Origin: Hydrogenothermaceae bacterium
GTDB lineage: Bacteria > Aquificota > Aquificia > Aquificales > Hydrogenothermaceae
DNA: 32,300 nt
Direction of reading: 5' to 3'
NCBI GenBank assembly: GCA_015519975.1
Contig: WIAL01000021.1
Location: 1-32,300, forward strand
The notes beneath the pieces are model-generated. The model saw nothing but the letters and a program-made list of their open reading frames with translations, ran no database searches and was not told where the DNA came from. Below are positions 25,609 through 31,909 of the stretch, piece by piece; within the stretch, counting starts at the first letter, position 1; each line of letters begins with the position of its first letter. The position numbers were made by a program, and so were the translations under genes.

Positions 25609-26573
25609 AAAATTCCCTTTACAGGATAATCAACTTTACCTTCAAGGATATTGACGTATTCTTCAATGCCTTTTTCAAGGTTATATTTGGGAACAAAACC
25701 AAGCTCTTCCTTTATTTTTGTCATGTCAGCCTGAGTATATTCCTGATAAAAGTCGTATGGACAGTCAAAGTAATCTGGTTCTAAATCTTTTCCTAAATAT
25801 TTATTTAAAAGAGCGACAATTTCGTTAAAAGAACGTGCTTCTCCACTTCCAACATTATAAACTGTAGAGTATGGTGCTTTTACAGCCTGTATAGTAGCTT
25901 CCACAGCATCTTTTACATAAACAAAATCTCTTTTTTGTTCTCCCCATTTAAATAATCTTGGTCTCTTATTTGCTTTCATTTGAAGATAAAGCTGGTATAT
26001 CATGCTTGCAAATTTCTTTTTATGCGCTTCTCCAGGACCATAAACATTAAAGTATCTAACCCCTACTGTTTTTACACCGGTTTTTCTGCTGAAGTCTTCG
26101 GCAATGTTATCCATAATGTATTTTGAAAATGCGTAAACATTTTCAGGAGATTTTTCTCTATCTTCCCTTAATGGAACATGCTCTTTTACATTTCCATAAA
26201 CAGATGCAGAAGATGCATATACAACTACCGCTTCACTATCATAAGCAAGTTCTAGTATATTTTTAAACCCGTCAACATTTTTTCTCATCATAAGTTCTTG
26301 GTCCGTAACAGTGGTATCTGTAATAGAAGCAAGATGGAAAATTACATCTAATTTTATATCCTCAACTTTGAAAAATACTTCATCTGTTGATACATCACAG
26401 GCTAAAACTTCACCTTTAAATTTTTTTAAATTTTTAAAATTTGCACTTGAAAAGTCATCAAGAATTAAAATACTACTTTGAGGGTATAGTTCCTGTAATG
26501 TTAATGCTAAATTAGCACCTATAAAACCTACTCCGCCTGTTATTAATATATTAGAGAAGCTAACTTCTTCCAA
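25605..26573 (-). CDS. hldD: ADP-L-glycero-D-manno-heptose 6-epimerase
   Basis: Short-chain dehydrogenase-type epimerase producing the heptose precursor of the LPS inner core. The NAD(P)-binding GxxGxxG is at residues 13-19 (GGVGFIG), and the catalytic YxxxK is Tyr147-Lys151. The segments YFNVYGPGEAHKKK, ASMIYQL, KRDFVYVKD and PYDFYQEYTQADM are specific for HldD rather than UDP-glucose epimerases. The start codon is TTG (26571-26573), supported by AAGGAGG six bases upstream, and the gene lies 12 bases after accB. Together with the porin-like gene it implies a Gram-negative envelope. Confidence 0.94.
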   Translation of the reverse strand: MEEVSFSNILITGGVGFIGANLALTLQELYPQSSILILDDFSSANFKNLKKFKGEVLACDVSTDEVFFKVEDIKLDVIFHLASITDTTVTDQELMMRKNVDGFKNILELAYDSEAVVVYASSASVYGNVKEHVPLREDREKSPENVYAFSKYIMDNIAEDFSRKTGVKTVGVRYFNVYGPGEAHKKKFASMIYQLYLQMKANKRPRLFKWGEQKRDFVYVKDAVEATIQAVKAPYSTVYNVGSGEARSFNEIVALLNKYLGKDLEPDYFDCPYDFYQEYTQADMTKIKEELGFVPKYNLEKGIEEYVNILEGKVDYPVKGIL

Positions 26574-26585
26574 ATGTTTCCTCCT

Positions 26586-27038
26586 TTACATTGGCTCTAT
26601 ATAAAAAAGTTCCTGTCCGTAATCTACAGGCTGACCGTTTTCAACAAGTATTTTTACAACTTTCCCATTGATATCACTTTCTATTTCATTCATAACTTTT
26701 AAAGCTTCTATGATACATAAAACCTGTCCTTTTGAAACAATATCTCCTTCTTCCACAAAAGGAGGTGCTCCTGGAGATGGAGCTCTGTAAAATGTTCCAA
26801 CTAAAGGTGATTTAATTACGTGGTATTTTTGCTCTTCTTTAGTTTCAACTTCAGGTTTTTCTCCTGTCTTTATAACCTCTTTAACTTCAACGGTAGGAGA
26901 ACTTGAAACAACTTCTTTTGGACCAATGTACTGTTTTACAGAAATTCTAAATTCTTCTGTTTCAATGTCTACCTGTTCTATTTTTTTCCCTTCTATTTTT
27001 TTAATTATTTCATCTAAAAGGTTTAACATATTATCCAT
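26586..27038 (-). CDS. accB: Biotin carboxyl carrier protein of acetyl-CoA carboxylase
   Basis: Carries the biotin that shuttles CO2 between biotin carboxylase and carboxyltransferase in fatty acid synthesis. The 150 residues comprise an N-terminal helix, a Pro/Glu/Lys-rich linker (about 38-72) and the C-terminal biotinyl domain with the thumb [12 protein letters not shown] typical of AccB. The biotinylated lysine is Lys114 in EALKVMNEI; the usual motif is EAMKMMNEI, so both flanking Met residues are replaced (Leu, Val), a variation seen in some biotinyl domains. It follows efp as in many bacteria, but accC is missing from the usual efp-accB-accC order and lies at 8757. Confidence 0.95.
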   Translation of the reverse strand: MDNMLNLLDEIIKKIEGKKIEQVDIETEEFRISVKQYIGPKEVVSSSPTVEVKEVIKTGEKPEVETKEEQKYHVIKSPLVGTFYRAPSPGAPPFVEEGDIVSKGQVLCIIEALKVMNEIESDINGKVVKILVENGQPVDYGQELFYIEPM

Positions 27039-27050
27039 TTTAAATCCCCT

Positions 27051-27623
27051 TTACTGATTTACCCTCTCTATATACTTTCCTTCTCTTGTATCAACTTTTA
27101 TTTTATCTCCAACATTTATAAATAATGGAACTTGTACTGTTGCTCCTGTGTCTATTTTTGCAGGTTTTAATGTATTAGTTGCTGTATCTCCTTTGAAGCC
27201 CGGCTCTGTTTCAACCACTTCATATACAGCAGATTTTGGAAGTTCAACACCTATAGGCTGACCTCTATCTAAAAATATAAACACTTCCATGCCTTCTTTT
27301 AAAAATTTTGCGTCGTCTCCTAAAACTTCCTTTGGTACAGCTATCATTTCTCCTGTATTATTGTCTATAAACCAGTAAGAATCACCGTCAAAATAAGAGT
27401 AAGCCATCTGTCTTTGCTCAAAATCTGCAAGCTCTATAGAATCTGAAGATTTAAATGTGATTTCATTTACATTACCAGTTCTCATATTTTTTGCCTTAAC
27501 CCTAACAAATGCCTGTCCTTTTCCTGGTTTTACGTGGTCGTAACTCAAAACTCTATAAGGCTGCCCATCTACAATTATAAACATGTCTTTTTTAATTTGG
27601 TTGATTCCAATTTTTACGCCCAT
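27051..27623 (-). CDS. efp: Elongation factor P
   Basis: Binds between the P and E sites to relieve ribosome stalling on polyproline. The 190 residues contain the three EF-P domains: the N-terminal KOW-like domain with PGKGQAF, whose Lys35 sits at the modified tip position, the central OB domain, and the C-terminal OB domain ending VQVPLFINVGDKIKVDTREGKYIER. Lysine at the tip fits EpmA-type lysylation or no modification, not rhamnosylation, which needs Arg. GGAGGAG precedes the ATG. It heads the efp-accB-hldD-thrB operon, and its promoter shares the 91-base gap with the divergent tRNA-Ser promoter. Confidence 0.97.
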   Translation of the reverse strand: MGVKIGINQIKKDMFIIVDGQPYRVLSYDHVKPGKGQAFVRVKAKNMRTGNVNEITFKSSDSIELADFEQRQMAYSYFDGDSYWFIDNNTGEMIAVPKEVLGDDAKFLKEGMEVFIFLDRGQPIGVELPKSAVYEVVETEPGFKGDTATNTLKPAKIDTGATVQVPLFINVGDKIKVDTREGKYIERVNQ

Positions 27624-27673
27624 TTACTCCTCCGTTTATGGAAATTGATATTAATTTTATCATATTTTTGCAT

Positions 27674-27701
27674 TTGCAAAATTTACTATTTGTCCTATAA
27701 T
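27674..27701 (+). promoter_or_regulatory. Promoter of tRNA-Ser and SRP RNA
   Basis: TTGCAA (27674-27679) and a perfect TATAAT (27696-27701) are separated by 16 bases, and the tRNA begins 14 bases beyond the -10 box. TTGCAA is self-complementary, so the same hexamer is presented to the divergent efp direction, where a TAAAAT follows at a short 14-base spacing. Confidence 0.75.
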
Positions 27702-27714
27702 AGTATCTGCCTAC

Positions 27715-27805
27715 GGATGGGTGTCCGAGCGGCCGAAGGAGCAGCACTGGAAATGCTGTGCACCGCTTTGCGGTGCCGAGGGTTCAAATCCCTCCCCATC
27801 CGCCA
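27715..27805 (+). tRNA. tRNA-Ser (anticodon GGA)
   Basis: Class II tRNA with acceptor stem GGATGGG/CCCATCC, anticodon stem CAGCA/TGCTG and loop CTGGAAA, so anticodon GGA. It has a long variable arm (GCACCGC/GCGGTGC), T arm GAGGG-TTCAAAT-CCCTC, discriminator G and an encoded CCA at 27803-27805. The long arm and the G discriminator fit serine. It precedes the SRP RNA by about 22 bases. Confidence 0.97.
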
Positions 27806-27827
27806 GTAAATGTGATAGAATAAAAAT

Positions 27828-27923
27828 TCCCGGGTCCCGCCGGGTGGGAGCTGGTGAACCCCGCCAGGCCCGGAAGGGAGCAACGGTAAGCCAGTTTCCC
27901 ACGCCGGATGGGGGTGCCCGGGT
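27828..27923 (+). ncRNA. ffs: Signal recognition particle RNA, small (4.5S-type)
   Basis: A GC-rich ~95-base hairpin in an AT-rich genome. The ends pair through CCCGGG (27829-27834) and CCCGGG (27917-27922). The apical part has the invariant SRP core: CCAGGCCCGGAAGGGAGCA with the GGAA tetraloop at 27872-27875, the symmetric-loop sequence ending in AACGGTAA, and GGTGAACCCC on the 5' side. No Alu domain is present, as in most Gram-negatives. It binds Ffh for membrane targeting. It is likely cotranscribed with tRNA-Ser; exact ends are inferred from pairing. Confidence 0.94.
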
Positions 27924-27948
27924 TTAAATATATCTTATGGGAAGAAAA

Positions 27949-28677
27949 ATGCCTTTTATCTATGTTGTAGAAGATGACGAAGATATCAACGAGCTTTTAG
28001 TTTATAATCTACAAAAGGAAGGAAACAAAGTAAAATCCTTTTACAGCGGTAAAGATGCACTTTCAAGTTTAGAGTATGAAAAACCTGATTTAATTCTTTT
28101 AGATATTATGCTTCCTGATATAGACGGCCTTGAAGTATGCAAAACAGTCAAATCTGATCCTGTTAAAAGAGACATCCCTATTATAATGCTTACAGCAAAA
28201 AGCACAGAAATAGATAAAATAGTGGGTCTTGAACTTGGAGCTGATGATTACATAACAAAACCTTTCTCTTTTAGGGAACTTCTTGCCAGAATAAAAGCAG
28301 TATTAAGAAGATGTTCAAATAAAAGCCATAAAAATGTTGATATTGTAAAAATTGGTGAATTAGAAATAAACCCTGCAAAACTTGAAGTTAAAATCCGTGG
28401 TAAACCTTTGAATTTAACAACAAAAGAATTTAAGCTTTTAATGAATCTGATAAATTCAAAAGGAAGGGTGTTAAACAGAGATTATCTTTTAGAAACTATA
28501 TGGCAAAATGAACCAGATGTTTTTGATAGAACGATAGATGTTCACATAAAAAAATTAAGAGATAAACTTGGAGAATATGGGAAGTATATAAAAACAGTTA
28601 GAGGAGCAGGGTATATGTGGGAAGAAGAGGATTACTCCTCTTCGGACACAGGTAATTTTTCAGGTAAAGGTGAATAA
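27949..28677 (+). CDS. OmpR/PhoB-family response regulator
   Basis: Two-component DNA-binding regulator. The receiver (about 1-118) has the acidic pair in VVEDDED, phospho-acceptor Asp in LILLDIMLP, Thr in MLTAKS and Lys in TKPFS. The C-terminal winged helix (about 135-230) shows LTTKEFKLL, FDRTIDVHIKKLRDKLG and TVRGAGYMWE, closest to PhoB. I prefer the ATG at 27949, with GGGAAG before it and the usual MPFIYVVEDD opening; the in-frame ATG at 27937 is only 14 bases from the SRP RNA end and lacks a ribosome site. The extra Ser/Gly-rich C-terminal tail is unusual. No sensor kinase is adjacent. The -1 convergent neighbour ends nine bases away. Confidence 0.93.
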   Translation: MPFIYVVEDDEDINELLVYNLQKEGNKVKSFYSGKDALSSLEYEKPDLILLDIMLPDIDGLEVCKTVKSDPVKRDIPIIMLTAKSTEIDKIVGLELGADDYITKPFSFRELLARIKAVLRRCSNKSHKNVDIVKIGELEINPAKLEVKIRGKPLNLTTKEFKLLMNLINSKGRVLNRDYLLETIWQNEPDVFDRTIDVHIKKLRDKLGEYGKYIKTVRGAGYMWEEEDYSSSDTGNFSGKGE

Positions 28678-28686
28678 TTTCCTTTA

Positions 28687-29118
28687 TTAATTATTTTTGC
28701 TTTTGCATATTTTTTTTTCACATTTTCCACCACAGGAAGGGTAAACATATTCAATCAGTGAATATACAGTATCTCTTAAAACATCAGAATTTAAGTTATC
28801 TAAAGCCCCTATTTTTAAATAAAGAGTTTCATCCTTATAGTTTTTATAAATACATTTTAATTCGCGAACATGCCCTTTTTTCTTGAATATATGTTCCCTA
28901 ATTGTCTTTTCTACACATCCTTCTATAGATACAATAGATAACTTTTCCTCAGGTTTTATTTGACCTGATAAAAACATAAAAACTCCTTCCATATCTAGTA
29001 AAGGGTTTTCCATTTCTTCAATTAACTTTCTTAAATGTTCAATAAACTTTTCATCAGTGTTATATTTTCCTGGTTTAAAAAGTTCAATAAGTTCGCTCCA
29101 AGTTATTTTGACTTCCAT
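28687..29118 (-). CDS. Hypothetical protein with C-terminal cysteine cluster
   Basis: I do not recognise this 143-residue protein. I start it at 29118, since GGAGGGG lies six bases upstream of that ATG; an in-frame ATG five codons earlier overlaps this ribosome site. It has no signal or membrane segment. The first half is acidic and helical (ITWSELIELF, KFIEHLRKLIEEMENPLLDMEGVFMF), the middle basic (HIFKKKGHVRELKCIYKNY), and the end holds CGGKCEKKIC (C-x3-C-x4-C), a possible metal site with earlier cysteines near 65 and 93. It follows thrS by 16 bases, so it is cotranscribed. Confidence 0.7.
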   Translation of the reverse strand: MEVKITWSELIELFKPGKYNTDEKFIEHLRKLIEEMENPLLDMEGVFMFLSGQIKPEEKLSIVSIEGCVEKTIREHIFKKKGHVRELKCIYKNYKDETLYLKIGALDNLNSDVLRDTVYSLIEYVYPSCGGKCEKKICKSKNN

Positions 29119-29134
29119 TATATTCCCCTCCATT

Positions 29135-31078
29135 TTAAAGTTCTAAAGATTTTTCTTTTATTAATTTTTTAGCTCTATCTATAAATTCATCAATAGTAAA
29201 TACACCAACATTTCCTTTTTTCTTAGTCCTTACAGAAACAGTTCCTGTTTGCCACTCCTTATCACCAACAACAAGCATATAAGGTATCTTTTGAAGCTCT
29301 GCATCTCTAATTTTTTTATTCATTCTTTCATTTCTTTCATCAGTTTCTACTCTGATTCCAGCTTCTCTTAATTTTTGTTCAACTTCCTTTGCATAAGGTA
29401 AGTGCGCATCTGCAATTGGAATTATTTTAGCCTGTACAGGAGAAAGCCATAGAGGAAGCTGTCCTGCATAATGCTCAATTAAGACTCCAATAAATCTTTC
29501 AATAGAACCAAATACAGCTCTGTGAACCATATAAGGCCTGTGCCTTTGATTATCCTCTCCTATATAGTACATATCAAACCTTTCAGGAAGATTAAAATCA
29601 AACTGAATTGTAGAACACTGCCACATTCTACCAATTGCATCTTTTATTTTTACATCAATTTTAGGACCGTAAAATGCTCCTCCACCTTCGTCTATATCGT
29701 ATTCAAGACCTACAGACTCTATTGCTTTTCTAAGGGCATCTGTAGCTACTTCCCACATTCTATCATCACCAACAGATTTTTCTGGTCTTGTTGAAAGGTA
29801 AACCTCAAACTCATTGAAACCATAGTTTTTCAATGTTTCTATTGCAAACTCAAGTACTTTTCTAATTTCATCTTCCACCTGGTCTTCCCTGCAAATTATA
29901 TGAGCATCATCTTGAGTAAAACCTCTGACTCTCATAAGTCCGTGTAAAACTCCGCTTCTTTCGTATCTGTAAACTGTTCCAAGTTCTGCAAGCTTTATAG
30001 GAAGTTCTTTATATGAACGCTGTCTTGATTTGTAAATTTCTACGTGAAAAGGGCAGTTCATTGGTTTTACAAAATAGCCTTCTTCTTCTATCTGCATTTC
30101 AGGGAACATATTTTCTCTGTAAAAATTAACGTGACCGGAAGTTTGCCAGAGCTGTTCTTTACCAACGTGAGGAGTGTAAACAAGCTGATAACCTCTTTTT
30201 ATATGCTCATTTCTCCAGTCATTTTCTATTTCATTCCTAATTATTGCTCCTTTTGGAAGCCATAAAGCAAGTCCACCCCCAACATTTTCATCAATTATGA
30301 AAAGTTCAAGTTCTTTTCCTATTTTTCTATGGTCTCTTTTTTTGGCTTCTTCTAGCATATTTAAATATTTCTTAAGTTCTTTTTCTGTCCAGAAGGCAAC
30401 TCCATATATTCTTTGGAGCATAGGATTTGTTTCTTTTCCTTTCCAGTAGGCTCCAGCAATTGAAAATAGTTTAAATGAAGTAGGAGCTTTTCCTGTTGAG
30501 GGGATATGAGGACCTCTGCAAAGGTCAACAAAGTCGCACTGCTTGTATATAGAAATTGGAGCTGTTTCTGGTATGTCGTGTCTGATTAAATCCACTTTGT
30601 ATATTTCTTTCATATTTTCAAAAAGCTGTAAAGCTTCTTCTCTAGGAAGTTCCTGTCTTTCAATAGGGCAGTCTCTTTTTATTATTTCTTTCATTTTTTC
30701 TTCAATTACAGGAAGGTCTTCTTCAGTTAATCTTTTGCCTTCAACTTCAACATCGTAGAAAAATCCAACATCTGTTGTAGGACCAATTCCAAGATGAACT
30801 TTATCTGTTCCGTAAAGTTCTTTTAAAGCCTGTGCCATTATATGAGCAAGTGAATGTCTAAGAATTTCAAGACTTTCTTTATCTTTTGGTATTAGGAATC
30901 TAAGGTTTCCACTTTGTTTAATAGGTGTATGTATATCTATAATTTCATCATTCAGAACACCACCAACCACATTTTTTACTTTCTTTCCTTCTCCTTCTAA
31001 AGCTTGTATTATTTCTTTGATTGTTATTCCATCTTCAAATTCAAATTCACCAAATCTATCAATATTTATTTTTATCAT
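29135..31078 (-). CDS. thrS: Threonyl-tRNA synthetase
   Basis: Class II synthetase charging tRNA-Thr. The 647 residues have the full bacterial architecture: N-terminal TGS domain (about 1-62), the editing domain with HxxxH-type HSLAHIMAQAL near residue 78 and the later CDFVDLCRGPH, the catalytic core, and the C-terminal anticodon-binding domain. Zinc ligands are visible as the Cys in MNCPFH, the His in TQDDAHIICRE and the His in YMVHRAVFGS. A distant AGGAGG (11 bases) precedes the ATG at 31078. Upstream lies the 112-base gap with a 13-bp inverted repeat shared with the tRNA-Cys promoter. Confidence 0.98.
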   Translation of the reverse strand: MIKINIDRFGEFEFEDGITIKEIIQALEGEGKKVKNVVGGVLNDEIIDIHTPIKQSGNLRFLIPKDKESLEILRHSLAHIMAQALKELYGTDKVHLGIGPTTDVGFFYDVEVEGKRLTEEDLPVIEEKMKEIIKRDCPIERQELPREEALQLFENMKEIYKVDLIRHDIPETAPISIYKQCDFVDLCRGPHIPSTGKAPTSFKLFSIAGAYWKGKETNPMLQRIYGVAFWTEKELKKYLNMLEEAKKRDHRKIGKELELFIIDENVGGGLALWLPKGAIIRNEIENDWRNEHIKRGYQLVYTPHVGKEQLWQTSGHVNFYRENMFPEMQIEEEGYFVKPMNCPFHVEIYKSRQRSYKELPIKLAELGTVYRYERSGVLHGLMRVRGFTQDDAHIICREDQVEDEIRKVLEFAIETLKNYGFNEFEVYLSTRPEKSVGDDRMWEVATDALRKAIESVGLEYDIDEGGGAFYGPKIDVKIKDAIGRMWQCSTIQFDFNLPERFDMYYIGEDNQRHRPYMVHRAVFGSIERFIGVLIEHYAGQLPLWLSPVQAKIIPIADAHLPYAKEVEQKLREAGIRVETDERNERMNKKIRDAELQKIPYMLVVGDKEWQTGTVSVRTKKKGNVGVFTIDEFIDRAKKLIKEKSLEL

Positions 31079-31104
31079 TAATAGAGTTTCCTCCTATTTA
31101 AATT

Positions 31105-31166
31105 CATGTGCATAAATATTTTAACAATTTATAAGCCTTGATACTAATTGAAAATTTATGCACATG
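31105..31166. repeat. 13-bp perfect inverted repeat between thrS and tRNA-Cys
   Basis: CATGTGCATAAAT (31105-31117) and ATTTATGCACATG (31154-31166) are exact reverse complements 36 bases apart. The right arm fills the spacer of the tRNA-Cys promoter, directly after its -35 box. The left arm lies just upstream of the thrS ribosome site. Possible operator pair or looping site; function unknown. Confidence 0.75.
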
Positions 31167-31175
31167 TGATATAAT
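31148..31175 (+). promoter_or_regulatory. Promoter of tRNA-Cys
   Basis: TTGAAA (31148-31153) and a perfect TATAAT (31170-31175) are separated by 16 bases, with the tRNA starting 16 bases beyond the -10 box. The spacer contains the 13-base arm ATTTATGCACATG of an inverted repeat. Confidence 0.75.
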
Positions 31176-31190
31176 GTAATACCTAAATAC

Positions 31191-31265
31191 GGCGGAGTAG
31201 CCAAGTGGTAAGGCAGGGGACTGCAAATCCCTTATACGCCGGTTCGATTCCGGCCTCCGCCTCCA
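31191..31265 (+). tRNA. tRNA-Cys (anticodon GCA)
   Basis: Acceptor stem GGCGGAG/CTCCGCC, D arm GCC/GGC, anticodon arm GGGGA/TCCCT with loop CTGCAAA and so anticodon GCA, T arm GCCGG-TTCGATT-CCGGC. The discriminator is U, the identity base of tRNA-Cys, and CCA is encoded at 31263-31265. It is transcribed divergently from thrS. Confidence 0.97.
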
Positions 31266-31338
31266 ATATTAAATCTTCTCAAACCCTTAAAAAATCTGAA
31301 TTTCCTAAATAATTAATATTTGTTTTATATCCTTATTT

Positions 31339-31398
31339 CTGACAAAATTTGCCGTCTAATGTGATATTATTACACTTAAAACGTCAGAGTTTTGTCAG
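31339..31398. repeat. 9-bp inverted repeat in the gap between tRNA-Cys and the CRISPR array
   Basis: CTGACAAAA (31339-31347) and TTTTGTCAG (31390-31398) bracket 42 bases that contain a weaker internal pairing (TGTGAT/ATTACA). It lies 20 bases from the leader-distal end of the array. It could be the array's 3' flank or terminator. The rest of 31266-31418 is AT-rich with no gene visible. Confidence 0.5.
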
Positions 31399-31418
31399 TT
31401 TGGATACTTCACTGTGAC

Positions 31419-31909
31419 CTTTATATTCCACTTAGTTCAGATAAAACCCACGGAAGAAAAAGAAGCTCTACGCCAGTTTAATCTTTATATCCCACTTAGT
31501 TCAGATAAAACTTATCATCTGCTCCTCTAAACTCTCCATAACATTCTTTCTTTATATCCCACTTAGTTCAGATAAAACTGTAGACGCTCTATCTCCTATA
31601 GATGATATTACTCACTTTATATCCCACTTAGTTCAGATAAAACACAACATATAAGATTAAAATTATACCAATATCTATATTCTTTATATCCCACTTAGTT
31701 CAGATAAAACGTGCTATAATAACTAAAAACTTGATGTGAGGTTATTACTTTATATCCCACTTAGTTCAGATAAAACTGGTATCCAGAGTGGAGAATACCA
31801 CTAAAAAGACTTTCTTTATATCCCACTTAGTTCAGATAAAACACAATGTTTACTCTTAGCTTTTGAAAAGCCATAGTTGTCTTTATATCCCACTTAGTTC
31901 AGATAAAAC
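31419..31909 (-). CRISPR. CRISPR array, 8 repeats and 7 spacers
   Basis: Eight 29-base repeats start at 31419, 31483, 31550, 31615, 31682, 31748, 31814 and 31881. On the plus strand each runs from CTTTATATCCC to AGATAAAAC. Seven unique spacers are 35, 38, 36, 38, 37, 37 and 38 bases. The repeat at 31419 has one change (TATTCC for TATCCC); such decay marks the leader-distal end, so the array is read on the minus strand as GTTTTATC to ATATAAAG, with the leader beyond 31909. A 5' GTTTT and 3' AAAG resemble type I-B and III repeats of thermophiles. No cas gene is in the window, so the machinery must lie elsewhere. Confidence 0.98.

Noticed and set aside
27695-27927. Several open frames on both strands across 27534-27927
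   Set aside because: They cover tRNA-Ser and the SRP RNA; the GC-rich RNA genes create accidental open frames.
28624-28643. Hairpin GAAGAGGA-TTAC-TCCTCTTC as a terminator of the response regulator gene
   Set aside because: It lies inside the coding region and is not followed by a T tract; probably a chance result of Glu and Ser codons.
28673-28698. AATAATT/AATTATT hairpin with T run between the regulator and the cysteine-cluster gene
   Set aside because: The stem is purely AT, the loop is long, and it overlaps both gene ends; too weak to call a terminator.
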